64,000 bases of DNA. Source: Alitta virens. Lineage: Eukaryota > Annelida > Polychaeta > Phyllodocida > Nereididae. The notes under the pieces were generated by a model, which saw nothing but the letters and a program-made list of their open reading frames with translations, was not told where the DNA came from and made no database searches. The position numbers and the translations under genes were made by a program. Each line of letters starts with the position of its first letter. Within the stretch, counting starts at the first letter, position 1. Of this stretch, positions 46,058 to 56,972 are shown piece after piece. Location of the stretch: NCBI GenBank assembly GCA_932294295.1, contig OW028581.1:38469995-38533994 (forward strand), written 5' to 3'.

Positions 46058-48808
46058 GCTGAGGTCATTCACAAAGTCTGCCTTCAAGTTCTTGGCTGCT
46101 ATGGTTGTTGGAGCATGTCTCTACAGTAACCTCACCTTAAATAAAGGTCAGTGAATTTCATGAAATTTAAAACATATATAAATAATAGGTATGAAAGCTG
46201 TATTTCAAGGCATTGAATTGAGTCTTTTCAGTAGCCCTGTATTAAGGACATAAGTCTTTTCATCACTCGTTATAACTAAGATGTCAAATAGTCATTACGC
46301 TAAAATACTGCTACTGCACTTTGCATCAGTCAAGGGGGGGGGGGGGACTTTTTCCGCCATAGAATTGCAGTATTCTGTAACCACCTGGTGGAAATATAGC
46401 GAACCTTCCGTGAAAATCCACTATTGGCAATCCTGAGTTGAAATGTGTGCAACATCTGGGACAAGCAAATCATCAGCTGTTGTATGTGATATGTGGTATT
46501 AATAACACCTGCTTGATACTAATATGACATGATATTCATAAATGGGAAAGGTCAAGGTTGCTCGGCTGGACATATTTAAATTTCTTTATCAATAACTCGT
46601 TTTTGTTTACAGGGTTCATTGAGCCAATTCAATCGAACAATATTGAAGATCGTCCTAGAAAAAATATGCACGACGCAGAAATTCAACAAATACAGATTGA
46701 AAGGAGAGAGCGCCTATCGTTATTTTGTAGAAGAAACTGGAATCACAACTTACACAAAATGTACGGAAAGTTAAAGTCAGTGAAACTAATCCAGCATAGG
46801 CCTTTGAAGACGCCTTCCAGGGGGTGCGTCCCTTATATTAAATAATCAACCAAAAATAAGTTGCTGAATTTTCTTGGATGGTGAATCAATCTGCAATTTG
46901 TTTCTTGGTCTAGCTTGTATAGTTAGTTTCATAAAATATGGTCGACTTTAGCTGTCTGTAGCGACCTGAACCTGGCTGTGGTCTAAACATGCCAAAGCCA
47001 GCTGCTTCTGTCCACTTCTATAGCTAATAATTGGCTTACATCTATCACAAGTTAAATATAACCTTTGGTAAATGTAAGAAATTAATCTGATATATCATAA
47101 ATATGTACTTTTAGATCCGGTTTTGAGTTGCCAGCTATGATGACTTTGTCTAGTTTCAATTTGACGGGTCGTTTTTAATGAAACAAACTGTACTTCTCTT
47201 GAGCTTCTGCTTCCATATGTGTATACATTCACCATTTGTTTACATCTTTCTATTTTCAGCCATAACTGGAATTTTTTCTTAGTCGACAGTCAGAAGAAGA
47301 TAATATATGCCTGGATTCCCAAAGTCCTCAGCTCCACAATGTTCTATGCAATGGTTTACTCCAAGCCTGCTTTCCACCAGATGTATCCTGAATTAACCAC
47401 TTTCCATCGGGATGTAGAAATATTTTATGACAAGGTATTGTTTTAAAGGAACTAGTTATGCATTAAGCAGTAAACATACCTTATGATACCTGAAAATTAG
47501 TTCAGGCAAAACTTGGGCATTAGGTACAAAGTTGCTTCCAGTATTCACGATCTTGCAATCCATACTTTTTTCTTCCAGGAAAAGAACTTCAAGCCACATG
47601 TACATGGCATACAAATTGAAAAGTTTGGCTTAGTGGGCCTTCGCTCTTACCCTTTGCGGTTTATTCCTAAACTGTTGTCCACTTACTTTGTCTTTGTGAT
47701 TGTCCGAGATCCATTCACCAGACTGGCATCTACCTACAACAACTTGATTCGCTCAAGAAAGTCCGTACAGACATTCTGGGGCAACATCCGTGCGACTATC
47801 ATGAAAATATATCACCCAGACGATCCAAGGAACAAGTACATCACCTTCAGTGAATTTTTAGACTACATCACTGACCCATCTAAAGATAATTTCAATGCTC
47901 ATTGGGAGAACTATGAGAATATTATTCAACCTTGCAATATCAGGTATGAGTCAGCTAGGGCTCAGCGATTATAGAATAACGAATCAAAAATCAAAATTTG
48001 ATTCTCGATTATTGATTGGTAACCTTGATAACTTCGCGCACTATGTTATCGCTATTTACCCGTGAAAATCTGCCTAGTTGCTGTGATTGTCATGTGCTGC
48101 GACCTAGATTGAACTGCAAGTACTAATGATTCATAAAAAAATTGATAGATTTTGGTATAAAAAAAAAGACCTATTTCATTGACGTAGCAGAGAATTAACA
48201 CTTTGTGTGGGTTACGTCAAATAATTGATTATTAATCAATAATCAGTTGCCAGAAGCCCCGATTAATCGATTACAAAAAATTTAACCGATTCCTAGCTCT
48301 TGGTATGACTTACTGTCAACATCATACAAACACGTTTGACACCATTGAACTAGAGAGTTGAGTGTTATCTTTTTTAACATGTCATTTATAATTACCTTTT
48401 CTTTGTCATTTGGTATTTTTTAATTTTTAAGTAGAAGAACTACCCAGAGAAACATGGTCTACATTACAACAGAATCATTTGGTTGCCTAGAACTTAGAAA
48501 GAATGGCATACATGGTTTTGCTTTTTATTCCTTTTCTGTTTCTTTGCAGATTTGACTACATTGCCAAGAAGGAGACTGCAGACAGAGACCTTCCTATAAT
48601 CATGTCCAAAATTAGCAAAGCAAACACTGACGCACTGTTGAATATTGTGTCCAACACAGGTTTCAAGAGTGACACAGTGGACTCTCTCTATCAGTCAGTG
48701 AGCCAAGATATCATCCAACGAGTTATTTGTAAATACCGTAACGACTTTCAGATGTTTGGTTATGATGAGAACCGTTACCTAAACAAATCAAGGAACATCC
48801 AATGTTAG
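46058..48808 (+). CDS. Golgi carbohydrate sulfotransferase (HNK-1ST/CHST8-14 family), 5' end missing
   Basis: It transfers sulfate from PAPS to a glycan in the Golgi lumen. Exons are 46058-46146, 46613-46775, 47260-47434, 47579-47943 and 48550-48808; phases agree throughout (1, 2, 0, 2) with GT-AG ends, giving at least 350 residues. The first exon has a basic residue run and a short hydrophobic segment (FKFLAAMVVGACLYSNL), the type II signal-anchor. KKIIYAWIPKVLSSTMFY holds the 5'-phosphosulfate-binding motif (PKVxSST), FVIVRDPFTRLASTYNN is the 3'-phosphate-binding motif, and PCNIRFDYIAKKET plus CKYRNDFQMFGY are family-typical C-terminal blocks. The start codon lies in an unrecognised upstream exon, or translation begins at the internal Met of the anchor. 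Acceptor substrate cannot be told. Introns carry repeat C and a MITE. Confidence 0.92.
46304..46432. repeat. Dispersed repeat C, copy 2 (sulfotransferase intron 1)
   Basis: Same phrase order as 12235-12390, including 'cacctggtggaaatatag' and 'gaaaatccactatt', with a poly-G run inserted near 46335. Confidence 0.75.
46776..47259. other. Sulfotransferase intron 2
   Basis: AT-rich intron bounded by GTCAGT and TATTTTCAG. No other feature. Confidence 0.6.
47954..48299. mobile_element. MITE-like inverted-repeat element (sulfotransferase intron 4)
   Basis: The left end 'agctagggctcagcgatta' pairs with the right end 'gattcctagctct' and adjoining sequence. Both arms contain ATTAATCG/CGATTAAT-type phrases. 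It starts about 10 bp after the exon 4 donor. Confidence 0.65.
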
Positions 48809-48913
48809 TTTATGTTTGGCTTTTAAATGTTTGCTGCGTTATATTTGATGATTTTACATTATTTGAATGTACTGATGCCGTAGCCATGTGTTGCGCTTGG
48901 ATATTTTAAATCA

Positions 48914-48919
48914 ATTAAA
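48914..48919 (+). terminator. Candidate poly(A) signal of the sulfotransferase gene
   Basis: ATTAAA, the commonest variant signal, about 106 bp after the stop codon. A T-run follows near 48940. Confidence 0.5.
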
Positions 48920-49091
48920 CGCACAAATTGTTGATTAACTTTTTTTTTTTAGTAGACTCAGTCTAATATTAAACATTGACAAGTATATTTGGGAGGTTTG
49001 AGTTGTGCCCCTGCCTAGAATGTCTCATTCAGTCCCTGCTCTGTTTTGGAGTCAGGTGCAGTGTCTGCTAGTTCTGATCTAGGCATAGTAG

Positions 49092-49276
49092 GCGGGGGCC
49101 TAGCTCAGAGGTAGCGCTCTGGGCTTCCAACGGCTGGGTCCTGGGTTCAATTCCCGGTCGAGCCTAAGTTGGATGGCTGTTTCCTCCTTCGTCTCATTGC
49201 CATGGTCCCTGCCTGTCCTAATTAGCCCAACTAGTGCAGAAATACAGGACGTCAAGCCCTAATCACACACACACAC
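49092..49276 (+). mobile_element. tRNA-derived SINE-A, copy 7
   Basis: Complete head ('ctagctcagaggtagcgc', 'cttccaa', 'ggttcaattcccgg') and body, ending in a (CA)n tail. No certain target duplication. Confidence 0.9.
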
Positions 49277-49295
49277 TGGTCTGGGCACTCTTTAT

Positions 49296-49495
49296 ATGAG
49301 ATAGATATGGAAAGTGCAGCCCTCGAGAACGAGTGTGCAGCGCACGACCTTGTACATGGCCTGAATACCCTCTATTAAAGCCAGCAGGGGTTGATTGATG
49401 AGGTGAAGGAGAGGGAGGAGTCCACCCATGTTGCACATTTACTTGTGGGTGGGATCTCTACTTGCCTCAGCATAGACACCTTCTAAAGGCTTGTC
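49296..49495 (-). repeat. SINE-B family fragment
   Basis: 'gaaagtgcagccctcgag', 'gggttgattgatgagg', 'gtgggtgggatctctacttgcctcagcatagacacc' match the tail of the 59663-59945 copy in the same orientation. Confidence 0.7.
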
Positions 49496-49529
49496 TTGAC
49501 CTAACTATAAGGAACTCGTAAAAATTATA

Positions 49530-49660
49530 CCTGCTATGCTGCAGCAGGATTCTTGCAGCAAAGTCTGTGGAAATAGCTGCAGCAGCAGCAGAGAATCCTG
49601 CAAAAACTGGCTGCAGCTGCAAAGATATTCTGCAGCTGCAGACTTGCAGCTGTGGAATTT
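49530..49660. repeat. CTGCAG/GCAGCTGC-rich palindromic patch
   Basis: About ten 'ctgcag' or 'gcagctgc' words occur within about 130 bp, so both strands can form many short hairpins. Open frames on both strands here are Ala/Cys/Leu-rich artefacts. Confidence 0.6.
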
Positions 49661-50221
49661 GCATTTGTGAAGCCGTTTTCTTCCGAAAGGCAGCACTACG
49701 ATCCGGTGCAAAGCACCGGCTCTCTTATGACCGATTTGCCGCTTTCTCAGAATCGGAGAGGGTAATGTCTATGCGCATCGTCTTGAAGTAGTGCGATTCC
49801 TGAGCTCATTTTCTTTTGCAACAACTCACTTATCCAAAACTATATCAACGTTACAAAATTTCACAATTTGAGACGAGAATTTTACCAGCTGCATGAAATA
49901 GCTACTTTCGTGAATGTCACTGATCAAGCGTGTTAACGGCATAGCAACGCCATTTCATAAATATCATTATATAGAAAATCTGTCTCCCAGTAAATTTATC
50001 AACATGAGATTGCAACCCCAATAAAAAGGTCATTTAGGAATGTCAATGGCATATAGGCCTAATATTACTATACATTCATCCATCAATGGTTTTCTCTCAA
50101 CTGAAACATCAGTTAAAAATCTTACGTAGGCTTTCCGTGTTTCTCCAGGGGCGCTGCTATCGCATAAAGCGCCCTCTTTCGGGAACAGCCACTGATGACG
50201 TCGCGCAAACTGCACATGGTA
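49661..50221. other. Flank upstream of the FAM187-like gene
   Basis: No gene recognised. A 'tgatgacgtcgcg' near-CRE sits at about 50193-50205. Confidence 0.4.
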
Positions 50222-50229
50222 TGACGTCA
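50222..50229 (+). promoter_or_regulatory. CRE palindrome just upstream of the FAM187-like start codon
   Basis: A perfect TGACGTCA lies 28 bp before the start codon, with a half-matching TGACGTCG about 27 bp further upstream. This is the consensus site for CREB/ATF/CREM factors. That it regulates this gene is inference. Confidence 0.5.
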
Positions 50230-50256
50230 TAAAACCTTTTTTGCACTAGGCCTAGC

Positions 50257-53200
50257 ATGATGGAGGTTGGTGTGATTTTGCTTTTATTTGTGATGTGTGT
50301 GGATGCTAAGACATTCGAGGAGGCTTACACTCCTACAGTGACAGAACAGCAGGAGCGAGAGGCTTACGTTGATTATGAAGAGTGCGTCAAAGAGAAAGCA
50401 TGGCAGTTCACCAAGGGCAGGGAGAAGCCAATACTTGTGCTGGTGCAAGAGGGGGACACTGCTCTGCTCCGATGCAGAATATGGTAAACTTAGAGGACTG
50501 ACAACCTTCTCAGAATCAGTTTTTCATGTTTATTATGAATACCTTTATTCGTACATTTACGTCGTACACAAATTATAAGTGAAATAAATAATACTCATAT
50601 GAGTACAGTATTAGGCCTATGAAATTTAAAAGATTTAAGTTTTAATAGAATACAAATATCATATTAAACTGATCTTTAATAATAATAAAGGAGTTATGAG
50701 AGTGGTCTTTGATAAAATGAAATGCATCCTAGTTTGTTGTAAATGCTTTGATTTTTCACAGCATCCAGCACAAGAGCCACAAGAGCTTCATGGGGAAAAT
50801 TCAGTGGATGGCCTCACTGCACATCAATAAATACAAAGAGAAACCAGTATTTCCTAATCAGAGGAGAGTCATTCTCCTGAGGAACTTCAATCTGGCGTTT
50901 CGTCCGGTCAGTGTGGCCGATAGTGGCGAGTATGTGTGCTTCAACAAAGACATTCACGAAGCCCTCTATCGATTGGATGTTCTTCACAAGTCTGTGAGAC
51001 GCTTGGTGAGGAACTGCTGTAATAATAAATTATATAGAACTGGTATAGGATTTTTAGTCAGATTGATGAAATAGATTACAGCAGCTTCCACAGACTTGGA
51101 AACTAAAATCCAGATGACGTCATGTAAATCCAGGCCACCCATTGGCATTGTCTAAGACTGCTCCTCGGCCAATGGGTCTAAATTCAACTGACATTATTGG
51201 GCACTTCCAGGTCTCTGAATTTGGGTGTAATACATGACAGGTGCATAATCCGGTCTGCTGACTAGGCCAGAAGCATTCATTGTGTGCCCAATGTATGAGT
51301 AGTTCGATGCTCTGTAGTTAATTTCTTAGACCTATATATCTCCAATCTTTATTGTCTATTTAAATTTTCTGTTTGTTAATAAGCATTTTGATATATTCGG
51401 CAGACACTAGAGAGTGGCTCACCAGACCTGCGTCCCTTGGAGACAGTGGCAGTAGCTGATGAGAACCTGATGGTCTTCACCAACTGGGACGAGTGGTCGT
51501 CTTGCTCCAGATGTGGAACGCGAGGATTCAGACAAAGGGCAGGATTTTGCTGGGTTAAAGTAAGCCCATGTTTGATAAATAACATATCCCTTTCGTGGTG
51601 ATCTTTTTAGTTGCAGCGTTTTCATAGGCTTTAAAGTTAGGAACTAAATTCCAGAGGACATCCAATTTCTCGCTGGCGAAGGTCGCAGTGGAGCTGGCAC
51701 AGCGAAACTTTGGCTCCGATGGCTCAGATTAATGTAGTTATTCATATACTTTCTGATTGGATGCAACAGAAAGTTATTGCACAATCAGACGAGGCCTTGC
51801 AAGATACTACCATATTTGGAAAATGGTGGCATCATGCCATAATGTAAGCAGGCATCTGATTGGCTCATCCATTGGCATTTGTCACCACAGGACAGCACCT
51901 GACAAACTGCCTATTGCCAGTTTCTCCAGGTGGCTACAGTAAAACCACAAGAATATCAATGTGGCGAGTTAAGGCATCCATTTCGCTCCACTCAAGTCAC
52001 AGAAAGTGCACCTTGACTCGTGAAGATGGAGGACATCGTGCGAATACAGGACTCCATTTGGCTGCGCAGGCCTGAGCAAAAAGATGGTAACCCACACATT
52101 GTTCTCCTGAAAATGTGCCTAGGTAACTGCAAAACATGCCAAGTGGCAGCGCGAATGTTGCAACTAGGGCAAGGCAAACGAAATTGCGTTAATATCATGT
52201 AGTCAATGGGAGTGTTGGATTCACATGACGTCCTCTTGAGTTTAGTTTCCAAGTCTATATGAGTCTGCTGAAAGATAATTCTTCTTGTCTTAAGTCTAAG
52301 ATTTGTTTCCTGGGCCAGGAAGTCTCAGATGGATACAACATGTGTTTTTTAATATTAAAAATTTAATCACTCGTGCAGCCCATTCCAAGTTGCAATCCCT
52401 GCAAAAAATATTCTGGCGATAACTTGTTACATGGACATAATGGCCATGAATTAAAAAAAATATATATATATAAAATAAACCAGTGCAGCTTCCCCCAGTT
52501 TTTGGCCATGATGTACATATAACAAGTTAAAACCAGAATACTTTTTTGCAGGGGTTGCAATTTGAAATGGGCTGCACGAGTGACTAGTTGCTCGCGCAAA
52601 ATCACTTTTGGTAACTTTGTGTGAGCTACTGCTCGCTGAACAAACTCAACAGTCCTTATAAACATTTATACCAAACTTTTAAAAAGAGCTCAATTGCAAT
52701 CAAAGTATAGCTGCTATAAGTTAGGATTTCCTATGAAGTTAGATTGCAAGTCAGCCAGACATAGTCCTGCAATCCCTTAGTCCAAACAACTCAGGCTACA
52801 TTTGCGAGTAAATTCACGCGCAAAATCACATTAGTGTGAGTGCTGCATGAGCGTGAGCAGCACACGTTAAATCTCAATCCACGTTTTGTGTCAATAAATG
52901 TAGGATCATTCCATATGAAATCAAATTTTTCAGGAATTTCCCAGGTCACCCTCTCAGAATTGTCTGAAAAAATTCAGAGGTGGACATCTACCAGACTAAT
53001 GGGCAAATCTCAAAATGCAATTGCGAAAAAACGTAAAAATTCTATCAAATTTCAAAGGGCTGTATTTCAAAAACGGTTGCAGATATGGACCTAAAATTTG
53101 AGATTTGCCCATAAGTTTAGTAGATGTCCACCCCTGAATTTTTTCAGACAATTCTGCGAGGGTGACCTGAGAGCCTCTGGTTGATTTCATATGGAATGAC

Positions 53201-53667
53201 CCTGTACACATTATTTTGTTGGATTTCTCTATATCCAAACATCGCTAATAGGGAGTTTTCAAACGGTTTCGTGTGTGGCGAATTTCACTGATTCCGAGCG
53301 TAATGGATAAGGTGTTCGCCTGGTAATCATGAGGTAACAGGTTTGAACCTCAACAATTACTTGGGAGTTGCATAGCAACATGGGCAGATTCTCCTGAAAC
53401 CACTGACCCCAACCAGTTGTTATGGATACTTGGCGAATGGGCAACCACAGCGATGGCGCTGGTGTGAGCTCTTTGTTATCCCAGTGTTCATGGATGAATA
53501 AATAATTCAGCAGAGATATGAGAAGGACTGTAAATCAGCCAGCCAAGGGTGTACTACTACTATTACTATTACTACTACCAATACCACTATTACCACTACT
53601 ACTACTACTACCACTACTACTACTACCAATACCACTATTACCACTACTACTACTACTACCACTACCA

Positions 53668-53701
<34 letters not shown>

Positions 53702-53964
53702 CACTACTACTACTACTACCACTAATACTTCCACTACAGCTACTACCACTACCACTACTACTTCTACTACTACTACCACTGCTGCCACTACTACTACTAC
53801 TTCCACTACCACTACTACCACTACCACTACTACTTCTACTACTACTACCACTGCTACCACTACTACTACTACTTCTACTACTACTACTACTACAACTACT
53901 ACTACTACTACTTCCACTACCACTACTACTTCCACTACCACTACTACTACTACTACTACTTCCA

Positions 53965-54001
<37 letters not shown>

Positions 54002-54009
54002 CACTACCA

Positions 54010-54041
<32 letters not shown>

Positions 54042-54057
54042 TCCACTACCACTACCA

Positions 54058-54100
<43 letters not shown>

Positions 54101-54219
54101 CACTACCACTACTACTTCTACTACTACTACTACCACAACTACCACTACTACTACTACTTCTACTACTTCTACTACTACTACTTCTACTACTACTTCTACT
54201 ACTACTACTACTACTACTT

Positions 54220-54250
<31 letters not shown>

Positions 54251-54324
54251 CTCTACCACTACTACTACTAACTATACTACTACTACTACCACCACCACCA
54301 CCACTACTACTACTACTACTACTT

Positions 54325-54361
<37 letters not shown>

Positions 54362-54473
54362 CACTACTACTACCTCTACCACTTCTACTACTAACTATAC
54401 TACTACTACTACCACTACCCCCACCACCACCACCACTACTACTACTACTACTTCTACTACCACTACTACTATC

Positions 54474-54548
<75 letters not shown>

Positions 54549-54730
54549 CACTACCACTACTGCTACTACTTCTACTACTTCTACTACTTCTACTACCACT
54601 TCCACTACTACTTGCTACTACTACTACTCCTATTACCACTACTAATACTACTACTACTCCTACTACTTCCACTACTACTACCTCTACCACTACTACTACT
54701 AACTATACTACTACTACCACTACCACCACC

Positions 54731-54816
<86 letters not shown>

Positions 54817-54850
54817 CTCTACCACTACTACTAACTATACTACTACTACC

Positions 54851-54945
<95 letters not shown>

Positions 54946-54952
54946 CACTACC

Positions 54953-54996
<44 letters not shown>

Positions 54997-55082
54997 TACT
55001 ACTACTACTACTACCACTACTACTACAACTACTGCTACTACTACCAAAACTACTGCTACTACTACTACCGCTACTACTACTA

Positions 55083-55119
<37 letters not shown>

Positions 55120-56950
55120 CACTCCTACTACTACTACTCGGGCGATGTCGTAGCTCAGAAGTAGCGCTCTAGGCTTCCAACCGCTGGGTCCCGGGTTCGA
55201 TTCCCGGTTGAGCCTAAGTTGGATGGTCGTTCCATCCTTTATCTCATTGCCATGGTCCCTGCCTGTCCTAATTAGACAAACAGGTGCAGAAATACAGGAC
55301 GTGAAACCCTAATCACCCACCCACTACTACTTCCACTACTACCACTACTACAACTACTACTACTGTAAACTTGGCAAATTGTGTGTATTATTTAACAGCA
55401 GACTGTAAACTCCAAAAATTTACTATTTGAGGAGTTTTGCTCATAATTTTGTAGCACCTGAATTCAAAGAATTTACATTCCAGAAATTTCACGGCAGTAA
55501 ACCAGCTGCTGATGAGGTAGTGGAAGAATTGTTTCATCAGCTTCCCGAGGGGTTCCCTTGTTTCTCCAGCATGGCTCCAGAAGAAGTCCGAAAACTTCCA
55601 GAAATCAAGGACAGAGAATCTGAAACAATGATGGGTTACTGCAAGAAAAATTGCTACGATATACCTGCTGTCAGGATGTTCAAAAACGAAATGGGTAAAT
55701 TTATAACAATGGGGAAAAAAAATAACAGAGCCTACAGGGGGCACTACAATCATAGCATATGAAAAGACAATAAGATGACGTCACTAGTTAATTGTTACAT
55801 TGATGACGTCACAATATACATGACGTCATCAAAATACCTATTTGCTATGGTGTCAGTGACCTGTTGTGGTACTTTTTCTCCTCATTGGAAAATGGTAAAC
55901 AACTGGTCATACTCTGCAGATTGCAAATAGAAAATGATCAATGTACTCCGGGTAAATTAAGGGAATAACACATTTCAGTCATGATGTGATAGCACCTTTA
56001 ACTATTCCATATTTATTTGTCTTGCAAGGAGAAATTGAGGAAGTGGTGAGACCTGGATTTTTTTCGATGAGAGAGAAGATGCCGACCCTGCCTCCCGTTG
56101 CTAAGAGGTTCTTTACATATGCAGATGAGGGGAAGAACAAGGTCATCATTTGCCCTAAGTATGTCCTGCTGCGATTTACATAATTAGTGTATGAATTGGA
56201 AATAAGGGCATGTTGATGACTGTTAGTGCAGATGTGTGGACTGCAAGCTTAATCATCTCAGCATTACATCTGCCTCTGACGGCTGCAGTAAATGACCCAA
56301 TACAACGTAGGAAGAATGAGATGTTGAAATAGGTTGTATTAACTGGTAAATAAGCATGTAGGGTCAATCGCTATGGTAACCTTATTGCTTATGAGGAGTA
56401 TTATGTTCCTTACTAGTATACTTAGTTGTTCATTGGTTGTTTTTATGCAGTAAAAAAGCCCACAATAGGAAGAACCAGATCCGTTGGATGATCGGATACA
56501 AAGAAATGAATCCTTTGCAACTTCTGCGTCAGACTCAAGGCAGGGTTAGGATCGATTTAAGAAACAGACTGAGAATTAAAAGTTTCAAGGAGACAGACGT
56601 CGGAACATACAGGTGTGTCCTGAATGTCTTTTCTGTGATCTTCACATTACTGCATTAGACTTGCTGGATGGTGGGGCAAATTAAATTTGAAAATCGTATC
56701 ATCATAATTTGGCAAGGTAGTTTCTGTTTGCTGACCATAACATTTTATTTGCTTCTATGATCGTTCTTTTAGCTGTTGGCTTGGCGACAAAATGTTTGCC
56801 GTCATTCGCGTTGCTATGACATCCGGCAGAATTCGTAAATTCTACTTCGACGTGATGTATGTTGTTGGGTTCAGCTTGGCTGTTCTGGTTGTATTTTGCA
56901 TGATGTTCACTTTTTTTACAAGAACCAATAATGTCAAGTCTTTGCATTGA
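50257..56950 (+). CDS. FAM187-like Ig-domain membrane protein, 7 exons, 435 aa
   Basis: A type I membrane protein. Exons are 50257-50483, 50762-51005, 51404-51559, 55484-55694, 56029-56158, 56451-56612 and 56773-56950; every junction is GT-AG with matching phase and the total is 436 codons. In order: signal peptide (1-17); first Ig-like domain with Cys73, Trp91 and DSGEYVC (Cys135); a thrombospondin-like NWDEWSSCSRCGTRGFRQRAG segment (185-204); a linker; second Ig-like domain with Cys321, Trp335 and TDVGTYSC (Cys378); transmembrane helix about 407-425; short tail. This architecture, including the W-x2-W-x2-C-x2-C block between two Ig domains, is that of FAM187A/B. Vertebrate members are germline or testis-associated and poorly characterised. 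Intron 3 (3.9 kb) is full of repeats, and a minisatellite starts 23 bp after the stop. Confidence 0.9.
51092..51260. mobile_element. MITE fragment (AGACTTGGAAACT family) in FAM187 intron 2
   Basis: It begins 'agacttggaaactaaaatcc' followed by TGACGTCA. The same end, inverted, closes the element at 51634-52256. The right boundary is unclear. Confidence 0.5.
51634..52256. mobile_element. MITE-like element (AGACTTGGAAACT family) in FAM187 intron 3
   Basis: The left end 'ttaggaactaaattccagaggacatcc' and the right end, read in reverse complement 'agacttggaaactaaactc' then 'aagaggacgtcatgtg', are inverted. The interior has no coding sequence; overlapping open frames are chance. Confidence 0.6.
52367..52587. 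mobile_element. Palindromic MITE-like element in FAM187 intron 3
   Basis: Left 'tcactcgtgcagcccattcc' and right 'gaaatgggctgcacgagtga' are inverted. The complementarity runs through 'ttgcaatccctgcaaaaaatattctgg' to near the centre, with arms of about 85 bp. Confidence 0.85.
52902..53203. mobile_element. Palindromic MITE-like element with long arms in FAM187 intron 3
   Basis: The ends AGGATCATTCCATATGAAAT and its complement ATTTCATATGGAATGACCCT are inverted. The arms of about 120 bp include 'ggtcaccct', 'cagaattgtctgaaaaaatt' and 'gggcaaatctcaaa'. Mirror-like peptides on both strands are a by-product of the palindrome. Confidence 0.88.
53283..53345 (+). repeat. tRNA-like sequence, probable SINE head
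   Basis: 'taatggataaggtgttcgcc' resembles an A-box region and 'ggtttgaacctc' a B-box, 45 bp apart, as in a decayed tRNA or SINE head. It does not fold as a convincing tRNA. Confidence 0.45.
53552..55138. repeat. Very long (TAC/CTA)n trinucleotide array, 1.6 kb, in FAM187 intron 3
   Basis: Almost pure ACT/CTA/TAC triplets with TTC, ACC and CAC variant units. It creates spurious open frames on both strands (Leu/Pro, Val/Glu, Ser/Gly; up to 375 codons). A SINE-A interrupts the array at 55139-55320 and the repeat resumes to about 55365. Confidence 0.99.
55139..55320 (+). mobile_element. tRNA-derived SINE-A, copy 8, inserted into the trinucleotide array
   Basis: Head 'gtagctcagaagtagcgctc', B-box 'ggttcgattcc', then the usual body. 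CTA-type repeat lies on both sides, so the insertion came after the array existed. Confidence 0.92.
55709..55885 (+). mobile_element. CRE-bearing MITE, copy 1 (FAM187 intron 4)
   Basis: The ends carry 'ggggaaaaaa..taacagagcctac' and, inverted, 'gtggtactttttctcctca'. Three perfect TGACGTCA palindromes lie at 55776-55783, 55804-55811 and 55821-55828. Copies are at 59963-60137 and 63195-63356. No coding capacity. Confidence 0.8.
56159..56450. other. FAM187 intron 5 with a SINE-B scrap
   Basis: At about 56210-56290 'tgcagatgtgtggactgcaagc' and 'acatctgcctctgac' recall the SINE-B tail. Otherwise plain intron. Confidence 0.45.
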
Positions 56951-56972
56951 AATGTTTCCACTTCATATTTAA

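Noticed and set aside
49467..49791. Overlapping Cys/Ala-rich frames on both strands
   Set aside because: They arise from the CTGCAG-rich palindromic patch.
52840..53238. Similar peptides on both strands
   Set aside because: They mirror each other because the DNA is the palindromic element at 52902-53203.
53518..55172. Very long open frames (up to 375 codons) on both strands
   Set aside because: They are translations of a TAC/CTA array that lacks stop codons in several frames. The content is homopolymer-like Leu/Pro, Val/Glu or Ser/Gly.
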